Shown in pieces: positions 1-8,807 of a stretch of DNA of 64,000 nt. Within the stretch, counting starts at the first letter, position 1. The number at the start of each line of letters is the position of its first letter. Both the position numbers and the translations under genes were made by a program. Under the pieces are notes generated by a model. The model saw nothing but the letters and a program-made list of their open reading frames with translations. It had not been told where the DNA came from and made no database searches. This stretch comes from Rhizobiaceae bacterium (GTDB lineage: Bacteria > Pseudomonadota > Alphaproteobacteria > Rhizobiales > Rhizobiaceae), in assembly GCA_017640615.1 (NCBI GenBank), contig JAEPQK010000002.1, forward strand, positions 558,001 through 622,000, given 5' to 3'.

Positions 1-540
1 GCCAATTGCAAGCTGCATGACTTTCTAACGCAGGAGGTTCGCGAAGAAGACCGCCAGCCGATATTGCGCGACATGGCGCGGCTTGCGGGCCTGGACCACG
101 GGCAGGCAAACCGCGAGACGCTGATGACCTGGGACGAAGTGCGCAAGGCCTCCGAACATCCGTTGGTGACGATTGGCGCACACACCCTGTGCCATTTCAA
201 TCTGAAGCGGCTGAGCGACGAGAAGGCCTGGGAGGAGATCGTCGATGCGCCGCGCGTCATCGAACTTGAGACAGGCGTAAAGCCGCAGCACATGGCTTAT
301 CCCTATGGCTATGAGAGCGCGGTCGGTGAACGCGAGGTGGCATTGGCCGCTGCCGCCGGCTTCCGCACCGCGGTGACGACGCGGCATGGCGTGGTGACGC
401 ACGAGCACGCCGCGCACATGCATGCACTGCCCAGGATATCAGTGAATGGCCGCTATCAGCGGGTCGCGCATATTCGCACGATGCTATCCGGCATCACCAC
501 CCCGCTGGCAAACCGAGGCAGGACGCTGGTAACGACCTAG
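1..540 (+). CDS. Polysaccharide deacetylase family protein (5' end outside the window)
   Basis: Frame 1 is open from the first base, so this is the C-terminal 179 residues of a longer protein. It carries later parts of a NodB-homology domain: the GAHTLCHFNL segment matches the metal-binding H-x3-H region and AYPYGYES matches the following motif of carbohydrate esterase family 4. Such enzymes remove acetyl groups from N-acetylglucosamine-containing polymers outside the cytoplasm. The substrate cannot be told from this fragment. Its stop codon overlaps the stop of the convergent DUF2842 gene. The catalytic Asp of motif 1 would lie upstream of the window. Family assignment is firm; the exact role is open. 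Confidence 0.8.
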   Translation, partial: ANCKLHDFLTQEVREEDRQPILRDMARLAGLDHGQANRETLMTWDEVRKASEHPLVTIGAHTLCHFNLKRLSDEKAWEEIVDAPRVIELETGVKPQHMAYPYGYESAVGEREVALAAAAGFRTAVTTRHGVVTHEHAAHMHALPRISVNGRYQRVAHIRTMLSGITTPLANRGRTLVTT

Positions 541-752
541 CTGCGCTTTCTCATGCCCTTCGCCATCCACGAGATGATGAACATGGCGGGGATAATCCAC
601 AAAAGCCCGGAGAGTGCGAAGAAGCCGAGATGAACAAGCCAGCTCGACTCCTGAAGTTGCGCAACGGCGACGGTGGTTGCCACCAGCGCATAAATAATAA
701 CGAGTGCGATAAGCAGCAGCGTTCCGATGAATTTGCGCAGGCGAGGCGGCAT
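537..752 (-). CDS. DUF2842 domain membrane protein, 71 aa
   Basis: A 71-residue protein with a short basic N-terminus and two hydrophobic segments (about residues 8-30 and 38-64), then a basic C-terminus. This matches the small two-helix DUF2842 proteins of alphaproteobacteria, whose function is unknown. I chose the internal ATG because AAAGGGA stands a few bases upstream; a longer reading to 962 would run into the region in front of the heme A synthase gene. Divergent from ctaA, so the two may share an upstream region. Family named from memory of its length, topology and taxonomic spread. Confidence 0.7.
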   Translation of the reverse strand: MPPRLRKFIGTLLLIALVIIYALVATTVAVAQLQESSWLVHLGFFALSGLLWIIPAMFIISWMAKGMRKRS

Positions 753-895
753 AGCGGTCCCTTTCGGCCGCTGAGGTAGCCTGTTCGACCCCCTTGCACA
801 AGCAGCGCGCGACCCCGTGTCGCGTATCCTCGCGGGTTGCCAGTCAGGCGGCGATGAGCCACCTATCGCGGCAAGGAAATGGACTGCGGGCCGCA

Positions 896-2005
896 ATGTA
901 TCAGGACTTCGATCCGGGCGGGAATGTCGCCAGCATGGCGCGCGAAGAACGTCACAGGGCACAGGTGCGCTGGTGGCTCTATGCAGTGGCGGTGACGTTG
1001 TTTGCGCTGTTCGTTGTCGGCGGCGCGACGCGGCTGACGGACTCAGGGCTGTCGATCACCGAATGGAAGCCTATTCATGGTGTGATCCCGCCGCTGTCGG
1101 CATCCGATTGGCAGGAAGAATTCGCAAAATATCAGCAGATCCCGCAATTCGAACAGCTGAATGCGGACATGACGCTGGAGGAATTCAAGACGATCTTCTG
1201 GTGGGAATGGGCGCACCGGTTCATTGCGCGGGGCGTTGGTTTTCTGGTGGCGATTCCTCTGGTTTTCTTCTGGGCGACCGGGCGTTTGGAAAGGCACATG
1301 AAGCCGAAGCTCGTCGGGCTCTTCCTGCTTGGCGCACTGCAAGGCGCAATCGGCTGGTGGATGGTCGCGTCCGGCCTGTCGGAGCGCGTGAGCGTGAGCC
1401 AGTATCGGCTGGCCACGCATCTTGTGCTGGCCTGCCTGATCTTCGTTGCCACCCTTGCGCTGGCGCGTAGCCTCGCGCCGCACTCTGCCGGCCCGGCGGA
1501 GCCCGAGACACGCAGCTTTGCCGGCTGGATGGTGGTCTTTGTGCTCTTCCAGATATTCCTCGGCGCGCTTGTTGCGGGCCTGGACGCCGGCTTGAGTTAC
1601 ACCACATGGCCACGCATGGACGGCCGCTTCTGGCCGGACGGATTGCTGGCGATCGAACCCGCCTGGCGCAACTTTTTCGAGAACCCCAAGACGGTGCAGT
1701 TCGTGCACCGCATGTGCGCTTACATCCTGCTGCTTCTGTCGATCTGGCATGCGGTCGATTGTTGGCGCGCGGAGCCGGGAACAACCCATGCGCGCCGCGC
1801 AACGGTGCTGGCGCTGCTGATCGTCATGCAGGCGGCTATTGGCATCGTCACGCTGGTTCTGGTCGTGCCGCTCGGCTGGGCGCTGGCGCACCACGCCTTC
1901 GCTATCGTGGTGCTGGGTTTCGCCACGGCGCACTGGCAGGCAACGAAAGGCAGTTATCCGCTGCCGGGAAGAGGCGATTTGAAAGGAAAGCAGGCAATCG
2001 CCTGA
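896..2005 (+). CDS. ctaA: Heme A synthase (COX15/CtaA family)
   Basis: Oxidises the C8 methyl of heme O to a formyl group to make heme A for aa3-type cytochrome oxidase, in the cytoplasmic membrane. The protein has about eight hydrophobic helices. Conserved family stretches are [16 protein letters not shown] after the first helix, and the heme-ligand histidines in [22 protein letters not shown] and LAHHAF. Length is about 369 aa from this ATG, near the usual 350-370. The start is uncertain: an ATG at 935 (356 aa, GGGCGGGAA upstream) is equally possible, while the ATG at 794 looks too long. It implies an aa3 oxidase elsewhere in the genome. Confidence 0.92.
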   Translation: MYQDFDPGGNVASMAREERHRAQVRWWLYAVAVTLFALFVVGGATRLTDSGLSITEWKPIHGVIPPLSASDWQEEFAKYQQIPQFEQLNADMTLEEFKTIFWWEWAHRFIARGVGFLVAIPLVFFWATGRLERHMKPKLVGLFLLGALQGAIGWWMVASGLSERVSVSQYRLATHLVLACLIFVATLALARSLAPHSAGPAEPETRSFAGWMVVFVLFQIFLGALVAGLDAGLSYTTWPRMDGRFWPDGLLAIEPAWRNFFENPKTVQFVHRMCAYILLLLSIWHAVDCWRAEPGTTHARRATVLALLIVMQAAIGIVTLVLVVPLGWALAHHAFAIVVLGFATAHWQATKGSYPLPGRGDLKGKQAIA

Positions 2006-2026
2006 CTTCCCGCAAGGTAATTTCGG

Positions 2027-2965
2027 CTAGTGCCGGGTGCCGAGCATCAAATCCATGTTCTGGACAGCGGCACCCGATGCGCCTTTGCCGAGATTGTCGA
2101 GCACGGCGACCAGATTGACGAGCCCGGTCTTTGCGTTCGCAAAGACGTAAAGCTTCATCGTGTCTTCGCCAACAAGCTCTGTCGGATCGATACGTGCCAG
2201 TGCTGCCCCATCGGCCACTGAAACCACCTGCACGATGTCCTGCCCGGCAAAATGCGCGGCAAGAGCAGCATGAATATCATCAGGCGAGGGCGTCTTGGCG
2301 AGGTCGGCCAGATGCAGCGGCACCTGCACGATCATGCCCTGCGCGAAACGCCCGACCGAAGGCGCAAACAGCAGCGCGCGGTCGAGCAGCCCGTGCATCT
2401 GCATTTCTGGCACATGCTTGTGCGTGAGCGTGAGACCATAGAGGAAATGCGGCGCAGAAATCGCGTCCGGGGCGTCCGGATTTTCCATCTGTGCGATCAT
2501 CGCCTTGCCGCCGCCAGTGTAGCCGGACACGGCGTTGACGGTGACGGGATAGTCATTCGGCAGAATTCCGGCCTCGACCAGCGGGCGGATCAGCGCGATC
2601 GCGCCGGTTGGGTAGCATCCCGGATTTGCGACAAGCCGCGCCCTGGCGATTTTCTCCGCCTGGCCGGCGGTCATTTCCGCAAAACCGTAGGCCCAGTCGG
2701 GGTTGACCCGGTTGGCGGTTGAGGTGTCGATCACGCGCGTCGAATTAGAACCGTCGAGCAACCCCATTGCCTGACGAGCGCCATCGTCCGGCAGGCAAAG
2801 GATCGCGACATCTGCCTCCGCGAGCCGTTCCGCCCGCATCGCATTATTGCGCCGCTCGGCTTCGGGAATGGAGAGAATGTCGAGGTCGGTGCGCCCGGCA
2901 AGCCGCGTCCTGATCTGCAGGCCAGTCGTGCCATGTTCGCCGTCAATGAAAATCTTCGGTTTCAT
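2027..2965 (-). CDS. argC: N-acetyl-gamma-glutamyl-phosphate reductase, type 2
   Basis: Third step of arginine biosynthesis: NADPH-dependent reduction of N-acetylglutamyl phosphate to the semialdehyde. The 312-residue protein starts with the nucleotide-binding stretch [17 protein letters not shown], and the catalytic cysteine lies in ANPGCYPTG (Cys117). Length and N-terminal HGTTGL motif place it in the short type-2 ArgC group rather than the type-1 group of about 345 aa. It lies 77 bases downstream of speB on the same strand. The combination with agmatinase links it loosely to arginine and polyamine metabolism. Start ATG fits the family. Confidence 0.95.
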   Translation of the reverse strand: MKPKIFIDGEHGTTGLQIRTRLAGRTDLDILSIPEAERRNNAMRAERLAEADVAILCLPDDGARQAMGLLDGSNSTRVIDTSTANRVNPDWAYGFAEMTAGQAEKIARARLVANPGCYPTGAIALIRPLVEAGILPNDYPVTVNAVSGYTGGGKAMIAQMENPDAPDAISAPHFLYGLTLTHKHVPEMQMHGLLDRALLFAPSVGRFAQGMIVQVPLHLADLAKTPSPDDIHAALAAHFAGQDIVQVVSVADGAALARIDPTELVGEDTMKLYVFANAKTGLVNLVAVLDNLGKGASGAAVQNMDLMLGTRH

Positions 2966-3042
2966 CGGTCTGTCTTTCGTCGTGAAATCAAGGAGTTGAA
3001 GGCCAGGCCGGACTCAATCCGGCAAGCCGTTGAATCAAAGTT

Positions 3043-3999
3043 TCAACTGCCTCGTCGCATGTGCCGTTCCGAAAGAAGCCCGAGATAATACATTGCAATG
3101 GTTGCCCCGGCGATCGCCGTTATGTCCGCGTGATCGTATGACGGAGACACTTCTACCACATCCGCACCCACAATATCGAGTGCCCCGAGCCCCCTGAGCA
3201 CGGCAAGCATCTTGGCGCTCGACGGGCCGCCCGCGACCGGTGTGCCGGTGCCCGGCGCGAATGCAGGGTCGAGGCAGTCGATATCGAACGTGACGTAGGT
3301 CTTGGCGCCCTTTGTGTGGTCGAGGATCGCGGAGGCGATGTCCGCCGTCCGCATCTCTTCCACCTCGTGGCCAAAGAGCATGCGGATACCGCAATCGCGT
3401 GGCGCATGGGTGCGGATACCGATCTGAATCGACTTTTCGACATCGATGATGCCCTCGTCCGCAGCCTGACCAACGAAGGCACCATGGTCGATGCGGCCCT
3501 TCTCGTAGGGCCAGGTGTCTTGGTGTGCGTCGAACTGCACCAGCGCCAGCGGCCCGTGCCGCTCCGCATGCGCCTTGAGCAGCGGCCAGGTGACGAAGTG
3601 ATCGCCGCCGAGCGACAGCAGGAAGGCATCTGATTTGAGCAACTTCCGCGCCTCGCGCTCAATGATGCCGGGCGTTTTCTGGTGGTTGCCGTAGTCGAGC
3701 AGGCAATCGCCATAATCGACGACCGAAAGCTTCTCGAACAGGTCTGCACCAAAAGGATATTGCGGATCGTTGTCGAAGATTGCGGATGCACGCCGGATCG
3801 CCTGCGGCCCGAAGCGCGCGCCCGGTCGGTTGGATACGGCTGCGTCGAAGGGAATGCCCCACACCACAACATCCGCTCCAGCCACCTTCTTGGTGAACCT
3901 GCGGCGCATGAAAGACAGCGCACCCGCATGCGTTGGGTCGCTCGCGGCACCCAGGTTCTGCCGGGCGGTAAATGCGTGGTCGATCGATTTGGAGGGCAT
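3043..3999 (-). CDS. speB: Agmatinase-type ureohydrolase
   Basis: Predicted to hydrolyse agmatine to putrescine and urea in the cytosol using two Mn ions. The 318-residue protein shows the ureohydrolase signatures in order: SLGGDHFVTWP, QFDAHQDTW and TFDIDCLDPAFAPGTGTP, which supply the metal-binding His and Asp residues. I chose the internal ATG because GGAG sits a few bases upstream; the longer open frame to 4089 lacks this. Same strand as argC. Guanidinobutyrase or another ureohydrolase cannot be excluded, since specificity within the family is set by small changes. Confidence 0.85.
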   Translation of the reverse strand: MPSKSIDHAFTARQNLGAASDPTHAGALSFMRRRFTKKVAGADVVVWGIPFDAAVSNRPGARFGPQAIRRASAIFDNDPQYPFGADLFEKLSVVDYGDCLLDYGNHQKTPGIIEREARKLLKSDAFLLSLGGDHFVTWPLLKAHAERHGPLALVQFDAHQDTWPYEKGRIDHGAFVGQAADEGIIDVEKSIQIGIRTHAPRDCGIRMLFGHEVEEMRTADIASAILDHTKGAKTYVTFDIDCLDPAFAPGTGTPVAGGPSSAKMLAVLRGLGALDIVGADVVEVSPSYDHADITAIAGATIAMYYLGLLSERHMRRGS

Positions 4000-4135
4000 T
4001 ACGTGTCTCCGACGCGGGCACTCATAGCTTGATTCTCTGCCGCCTGAACGTTGGCCGGCATAGCAGACGCCGCCAATCTGCTTGACCATGCCGCGCGGGC
4101 CCTGAACTATGGGCCGATACTGGGGGAGAGATCAA

Positions 4136-4681
4136 ATGTCGATAACTGCGGTCATGCGCGCCTCGCTGATTCCGGTTTTTGTGTCGTCCGTGATGGGCTT
4201 CGCCCATGCTCAGGACCAGACACCGGCCGTTCCTGAGAATTGTACCAAGATGGAATCCAAGGTTCTGCCGGCATCCGTTTGCCTTGATCCGGAGGGTTGG
4301 GCGTTGGCGGACGTCGGCAGCTCGGCGGAGCTGGAATTCAGTACTCTGGATCAGGCTCTCTATCTGATTATCATGACCGAGCCGGATTACTTCGACATAG
4401 AGACGCTGCGAAAGGCCGTGCTGACAAATATCCAGCTCGCGGCCAAGCTGAATAAGGTCGAAGTTGTTGAGAGCGAAAATGTCAGCCTTGCCGGACGAGA
4501 GTTCGGCCACCTGATCTACGGCGCCAGGATCGGCGACATAGACGCGAACTATAATAACTACTTCACTGGCATCGAAGGCGTAGGCTCACTTCAAGTGGTG
4601 TTTTTCACATTCGATCGGCCGATTTCCGATTACAACGATACAATCGCGACCGTTGTCGCCAGCATCGAGGTCGGCGAATAG
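4136..4681 (+). CDS. Putative secreted protein of unknown function, 181 aa
   Basis: I do not recognise a family. The first 26 residues form a signal peptide with a hydrophobic core and an FAHA cleavage site before QDQ. The mature part of about 155 residues is acidic and contains two cysteines early on (NCTKM and SVCLD), possibly a disulfide. The ATG at 4136 is preferred to the one at 4109 because GGGGGAGAG stands directly upstream. It is divergent from speB and followed by a bidirectional hairpin terminator shared with the convergent rpsI. Likely periplasmic. Confidence 0.65.
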   Translation: MSITAVMRASLIPVFVSSVMGFAHAQDQTPAVPENCTKMESKVLPASVCLDPEGWALADVGSSAELEFSTLDQALYLIIMTEPDYFDIETLRKAVLTNIQLAAKLNKVEVVESENVSLAGREFGHLIYGARIGDIDANYNNYFTGIEGVGSLQVVFFTFDRPISDYNDTIATVVASIEVGE

Positions 4682-4691
4682 TCCGAGCAAC

Positions 4692-4722
4692 AAAAAAAGC
4701 GGGCCCGAAGACCCGCTTTTTT
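4692..4722. terminator. Bidirectional rho-independent terminator
   Basis: Stem AAAAAAAGCGGG / CCCGCTTTTTT with an 8-base loop. It has an A-run on one side and a T-run on the other, so it can stop both the secreted-protein gene and the convergent rplM-rpsI transcript. Confidence 0.85.
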
Positions 4723-4745
4723 GGTGTTCCGAATGTCGTCGAAGC

Positions 4746-5225
4746 TTAGCGCTTCGAGAACTGGAAGCTCCGGCGGGCCTTCGCCTTGCCGTATTTCTTT
4801 CGCTCCACGACGCGGCTGTCGCGGGTGAGGAAACCACCCTTCTTGAGCACGCCGCGCAGCTCCGGCTCATAATAGGTGAGGGCCTTGGAGATACCGTGGC
4901 GCACGGCACCTGCCTGGCCGGACAGGCCACCGCCGGCGACTGTAGCGACGATGTCGTACTGGCCGTTGCGGTTCGCGGCCACGATCGGCTGCTGCAGGAT
5001 CATCTGCAGAACCGGACGCGCGAAATAGGCCGTGAAGTCCTTCTTGTTGATGGTGATGCGGCCGCTGCCGGGCTTAACCCAAACGCGAGCGATTGCATCC
5101 TTGCGCTTGCCGGTGGCATAGGCGCGACCCTGTTGGTCGAGCTTCTGCACGTGAACCGGCGCCTGTTCGGCGTCAGCGCCCTGTGCTTCGGTGCCCAGTT
5201 CTGCGAGGGCTTCGAGATCAGCCAT
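4746..5225 (-). CDS. rpsI: 30S ribosomal protein S9
   Basis: Small-subunit ribosomal protein whose C-terminal tail reaches the decoding region near the P-site tRNA. The core has the family sequence [17 protein letters not shown], the loop [15 protein letters not shown] and the terminal SKR, with the basic tail [17 protein letters not shown]. The 159-aa length includes an acidic N-terminal extension of about 30 residues, typical of alphaproteobacteria. It overlaps the end of rplM by 8 bases, so the two are translationally coupled, the usual L13-S9 arrangement. Confidence 0.98.
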   Translation of the reverse strand: MADLEALAELGTEAQGADAEQAPVHVQKLDQQGRAYATGKRKDAIARVWVKPGSGRITINKKDFTAYFARPVLQMILQQPIVAANRNGQYDIVATVAGGGLSGQAGAVRHGISKALTYYEPELRGVLKKGGFLTRDSRVVERKKYGKAKARRSFQFSKR

Positions 5226-5691
5226 ATTTCTCGACCTTTACGTTTTTCTTGTTCATGGCGGCAACGTCCAGCTTTTCCGGCTGCTGTGCCTCATGGGGAT
5301 GATCGGTGCCGGCATAGACGCGCAGGTTCTTCATCTGGCGACGGCCAAGCGGGCCGCGCGGGATCATGCGCTCGACGGCTTTTTCGACAACGCGCTCCGG
5401 GAAACGGCCCTCGAGCAGCTGGCGCGCAGTGCGCTCCTTGACGCCGCCGGGATGGCCGGTGTGCCAGTAGTACATCTTGTCGGTGTATTTCTTGCCGGTC
5501 AGCTTCACCTTGTCGGCATTGATGACGATGACATTGTCGCCATCATCGACATGCGGTGTGAAGGTCGGCTTGTGCTTGCCGCGCAGGCGGTTGGCGACGA
5601 TGGTGGCGAGACGTCCGACGACGAGGTTTTCCGCGTCGATCAGCACCCACTTCTTCGTCACTTCCGCAGGCTTCTGCGAGAAGGTTTTCAT
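5218..5691 (-). CDS. rplM: 50S ribosomal protein L13
   Basis: Large-subunit assembly protein. The 157-residue sequence has the L13 signatures [32 protein letters not shown] and [23 protein letters not shown] precedes the ATG. First gene of the rplM-rpsI operon, which has its own promoter (5814-5842) and a hairpin in the leader. The pair ends at the shared terminator at 4692-4722. Confidence 0.98.
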   Translation of the reverse strand: MKTFSQKPAEVTKKWVLIDAENLVVGRLATIVANRLRGKHKPTFTPHVDDGDNVIVINADKVKLTGKKYTDKMYYWHTGHPGGVKERTARQLLEGRFPERVVEKAVERMIPRGPLGRRQMKNLRVYAGTDHPHEAQQPEKLDVAAMNKKNVKVEKYG

Positions 5692-5769
5692 GATGTGTCT
5701 TCCGTTCAGGACCCGCCATTCGCGAACGAATGAAAGGCGTTTTTGTTGCTTGGATTGCGGATATTGCCC

Positions 5770-5800
5770 GCAAAAACAAACGGCGGCCGCTGAGGGCCGC
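5770..5800 (-). promoter_or_regulatory. Hairpin plus T-run in the rplM leader (possible attenuator)
   Basis: On the minus strand a 6-bp GC stem (GCGGCC / GGCCGC, loop of 6) is followed by CGTTTGTTTTTG. It begins within about 10 bases of the predicted rplM start site, so it lies in the 5' leader rather than at a gene end. It could be an attenuator or an L13/S9 binding site. The alternative is a weak terminator for readthrough from the thioesterase gene. Confidence 0.4.
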
Positions 5801-5813
5801 TGCTTGTGCGGAG

Positions 5814-5842
5814 CTTATAGTAGAGCTGACAAACCGCGTCAA
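5814..5842 (-). promoter_or_regulatory. Sigma-70 promoter of rplM-rpsI
   Basis: TTGACG (5842-5837) and TATAAG (5819-5814) are separated by exactly 17 bases on the minus strand. This is a near-consensus housekeeping promoter about 115 bases upstream of the rplM start, with the leader hairpin just downstream. Confidence 0.75.
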
Positions 5843-5929
5843 CTACGAAAACGAGCGCATGATCCGCCAAAACTCAGCAAAAACAATGAGTTGAAAATGA
5901 GGTAACAAAATACCGCAATCCGGATGACG

Positions 5930-6379
5930 TTATCCGCGCTTGGCGGGCGGTATGGAGTAGGTGCCCGTGGCGTGAGCTACCGTCAGTTGATCGGGCCCGG
6001 CGCGCATGTCGATCTCGAACACCATCAGCGATTTGCCCAGCTTGAGGATACGGCAATGGCCGTCGATCGGGCCGGCTTCTGCCTTGCGCATGAAGTTGAT
6101 ATTGAGGTTGGTGGTGACGGACAGAGCGTCCGGTCCCGCATGTGTGAGCACGCAGACATAGCCGCCGATGTCAGCCAGCGTGAACAGGGAAGGACCGGAT
6201 ACCGTATTGCCCGGCCTCAAATGGCGCTCGTCGGCATCGAGCCGCACCACACAGCCGCCCGGAAACACGTCGGTCGCGTAGAATGCGCGCATGGCTTCGT
6301 TGAGCTGCGGATAGACACGGCCCATCAGATCGTTGACCTGTTCGGCATTCATCAATGGTTCGAGCGGGCGAGCGTTCAT
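5930..6379 (-). CDS. PaaI-type hotdog-fold thioesterase
   Basis: A 149-residue single hotdog domain of the PaaI group, predicted to hydrolyse acyl- or aryl-CoA thioesters in the cytosol. The family region lies around HLRPGNTVSGPSLFTLADIGG, where the Asp of the ADIGG helix corresponds to the catalytic acid of PaaI enzymes, and VTTNLNINFMRKA forms the following strand. It lies 24 bases downstream of a crotonase gene on the same strand, so the two probably form an acyl-CoA operon. The physiological substrate cannot be told. Confidence 0.85.
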   Translation of the reverse strand: MNARPLEPLMNAEQVNDLMGRVYPQLNEAMRAFYATDVFPGGCVVRLDADERHLRPGNTVSGPSLFTLADIGGYVCVLTHAGPDALSVTTNLNINFMRKAEAGPIDGHCRILKLGKSLMVFEIDMRAGPDQLTVAHATGTYSIPPAKRG

Positions 6380-6403
6380 GCGGTGCTGTCCTGAAGTGCG
6401 GTG

Positions 6404-7270
6404 TCAGCCGCGCGGCGAGTTGATCGGGCGGTTGTCGGTCCAGTCGAACGTTCCGAGATCGCGCTCGCGCACAGCCTCTTTCCAGCCGCGATCTTCCGCC
6501 CGCCGCTTGAAGTTGATGCCCTCGGGCGAATGCCGGGTGATGCCGTCGAATACGGTGGCGAACATCTGTGTCTGTGAAAGGCCCATCGCCTCGATGGCCT
6601 GATTGATCATCAGCTTTTGCATCATCAGCTGGTTGGTTGGCACGGTGGCGATACGCTCGGCGAGTTTCTCGACTTCGGCGTCGAGTTGGTCAGCCGGTAC
6701 GGCGCGGTCCACAAGGCCGATACGCTCTGCCTCGCTGCCGGAAATCTTGTCGCCCGTAAAGAGCATGCGCTTAGCCTTTTCCGCGCCCAGTCGATAAACC
6801 CACATGGCCGTCGTCGGGCACCCCCAGACGCGGGCGGGCATGTAGCCGATCTGCGCGTCCTCGGCCATGACGACGAGGTCCGAGCACAAAGCGATGTCTG
6901 AGCCGCCGGCAACAGCGAAGCCATGCACCTTGGCGATGACAGGCCGATGAGAACGCCACAGCGACATGAAGCGCTGGGTATTGCGCATCATGAAGGCGTA
7001 ATCCTTCATCGGATCCCAAGGCATTTCCTGGGTCAGCTCACTGCCAAGCCCCTCGGTTTCCTGCGCGTAGAAGGTGAGGTCGTAACCGGCGCAAAATGTA
7101 TCGCCGGCGCCCGAAAGCACGATGACATGAATGGCGGGATCGGCATTGGCGCGCTCGACGGCATCTTCAAGTTCGGCCGGAACCTCATTGTCGATTGCGT
7201 TCATCACCTCGGGACGGTTGAGAATGATGCGCGCTATGCGGCCGTCCTTCTCCAGCACAACCTTAGCCAT
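6404..7270 (-). CDS. Crotonase (enoyl-CoA hydratase/isomerase) family protein
   Basis: A 288-residue crotonase-fold protein acting on acyl-CoA. The oxyanion-hole stretches are SGAGDTFCAGYDL and KVHGFAVAGGSDIAL. Canonical hydratases have Glu in GGGCE and PE; here the positions read GGSD and MPA, so normal water addition is doubtful and another crotonase reaction is likely. The start at 7270 follows GGAGGGACG; the longer frame to 7294 is unlikely. It precedes the PaaI-like thioesterase by 24 bases and is divergent from another crotonase gene. Confidence 0.85.
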   Translation of the reverse strand: MAKVVLEKDGRIARIILNRPEVMNAIDNEVPAELEDAVERANADPAIHVIVLSGAGDTFCAGYDLTFYAQETEGLGSELTQEMPWDPMKDYAFMMRNTQRFMSLWRSHRPVIAKVHGFAVAGGSDIALCSDLVVMAEDAQIGYMPARVWGCPTTAMWVYRLGAEKAKRMLFTGDKISGSEAERIGLVDRAVPADQLDAEVEKLAERIATVPTNQLMMQKLMINQAIEAMGLSQTQMFATVFDGITRHSPEGINFKRRAEDRGWKEAVRERDLGTFDWTDNRPINSPRG

Positions 7271-7380
7271 CGTCCCTCCAATTCTTCCGTGCACGTAAAA
7301 GCAAATCGCAGATTGGCCATTTCACGGCTGATCTTCAAGCGCCTCCGTGTTAGTTTCCCGCTGAGATTGCGGAGGCGCGA

Positions 7381-8208
7381 ATGAACGAAAGGGCGAAGGT
7401 CCCGGAGCAGCAGGCGAACGGCGAGCTTCTTCGCGTTTCGGATGCAGGCGGTGTGCGTCGCGTCGAGCTTGCCAACCCGCCAGCAAACGCGCTGTCTCGT
7501 GCAATGATTGCCGCGCTCCAAGTCGCCTTCGATGCCGCACGTGGCGAGGCCAATGTGCGCGTCATCGTGCTGGCCGCGGCGCCGGGCAAGGTCTTCTGTG
7601 CCGGTCACGACTTGAAGGAAATGACCGCGCACCGCGCTGACGCTGACCGGGGCAGGGCCTTCTACGAAGAAACGATGCGCGAATGCGCAACGCTGATGCA
7701 GGCGATCGTGCGGCATCCGAAGCCGGTGATTGCGGAAGTGGACGGCGTGGCGACGGCTGCCGGCTGCCAACTGGTTGCGAGTTGCGATCTGGCGATTGCC
7801 ACCGAGCGCGCGTCGTTTGCGACGCCGGGTGTGAATATCGGGCTTTTCTGCTCGACGCCGATGGTGGCGCTGTCGCGCAACCTCTCGCGCAAACACGCGA
7901 TGGAGATGCTTCTGACAGGCGAAACGATCGATGCGGGGCAGGCCCGCGATTTCGGCCTGGTCAATCGGGTGGTGCCACCCGAATACCTGAATCAGGTTGT
8001 CGGGAAATACGCCCAAACCATTGCTTCCAAATCGCCTTTGACGCTCAAGATCGGCAAGGAGGCATTCTACCAGCAGGCCGAGATGGGGCTTTCGGAAGCC
8101 TACGACCATGCCAGTCGGGTGATGGTGGAAAACATGCTCGCCCGCGACGCGGAGGAAGGCATTGGCGCTTTCATCGAAAAGCGCGACCCGAAATGGACGG
8201 GGGAATAG
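7381..8208 (+). CDS. Crotonase family protein, ECHDC3-like
   Basis: A 275-residue crotonase-fold protein. Segments FCAGHDLKEM, GVATAAGCQLVASCDLA and FATPGVNIGLFCSTP match the ECHDC3 group (enoyl-CoA hydratase domain-containing protein 3) as I remember it. That group also lacks the two catalytic glutamates of true hydratases: here they are Gln in GCQL and Gly/Val in PGVN. The precise reaction is not established. It is divergent from the other crotonase and followed 20 bases later by a CoA-binding protein, suggesting an acyl-CoA-related unit. Confidence 0.88.
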   Translation: MNERAKVPEQQANGELLRVSDAGGVRRVELANPPANALSRAMIAALQVAFDAARGEANVRVIVLAAAPGKVFCAGHDLKEMTAHRADADRGRAFYEETMRECATLMQAIVRHPKPVIAEVDGVATAAGCQLVASCDLAIATERASFATPGVNIGLFCSTPMVALSRNLSRKHAMEMLLTGETIDAGQARDFGLVNRVVPPEYLNQVVGKYAQTIASKSPLTLKIGKEAFYQQAEMGLSEAYDHASRVMVENMLARDAEEGIGAFIEKRDPKWTGE

Positions 8209-8228
8209 GTGCTGTTAGCAAGTTCGGC

Positions 8229-8750
8229 ATGAACCACGACACATACGATAACAGCTACATTTCCGGCATTCTGAATGCGGTGAAGACGATCGCTATCGTC
8301 GGCGCTTCGGCGAACGATGTGCGGCCGAGCTTCTTCGTCGCCAAATATCTGATCGACAAAGGTTATGAGGTCTTTCCGGTCAATCCGGGGCAGGCTGGCA
8401 AGGAAATTCTCGGCCGCACTACCTATGTCTCGCTCGCCGCTGTTCCGAAGCCGATAGACATGGTCGATATCTTTCGGGGAAGCGATGCGGTGCCTGCGAT
8501 CATGGACGAGGTGCTGGCGCTGAAACCGCTTCCCTCGGTCGTGTGGACGCAGCTTACCGTTCGCCACGACGAGGCCGCCGCTCGGGCCGAGGCAGCCGGC
8601 ATCAAGGTGGTTATGAACCGTTGCCCCAAGATCGAATATGCGCGCCTCTCCGGCGAAATCGGCTGGAACGGCATCAACAGCAAGGTGATTTCGTCGAAGA
8701 AGCCAAAACTGCGTGCCGGCTACCAGAGTTTCGGAATTGTGCAGAGATAG
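8229..8750 (+). CDS. CoA-binding domain protein (YccU-like)
   Basis: A 173-residue protein made of one Rossmann-type CoA-binding domain, similar to the N-terminal part of succinyl-CoA synthetase alpha. The key stretches are AIVGASANDVRPSFFVAKYL and YEVFPVNPG, followed by VDMVDIFRGSD and VVMNRCPKIEY. There is no catalytic domain, so the likely role is binding CoA or an acyl-CoA, possibly as an adaptor or sensor. The ATG at 8229 gives the MNHD start seen in rhizobial relatives. It lies in the same direction as the crotonase gene ending at 8208. Confidence 0.85.
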   Translation: MNHDTYDNSYISGILNAVKTIAIVGASANDVRPSFFVAKYLIDKGYEVFPVNPGQAGKEILGRTTYVSLAAVPKPIDMVDIFRGSDAVPAIMDEVLALKPLPSVVWTQLTVRHDEAAARAEAAGIKVVMNRCPKIEYARLSGEIGWNGINSKVISSKKPKLRAGYQSFGIVQR

Positions 8751-8807
8751 CGGTTATCGACCGCTGCGGGTTGAGATGATTTCGTTCATTGGTCCAAGGC
8801 ACCGGCC

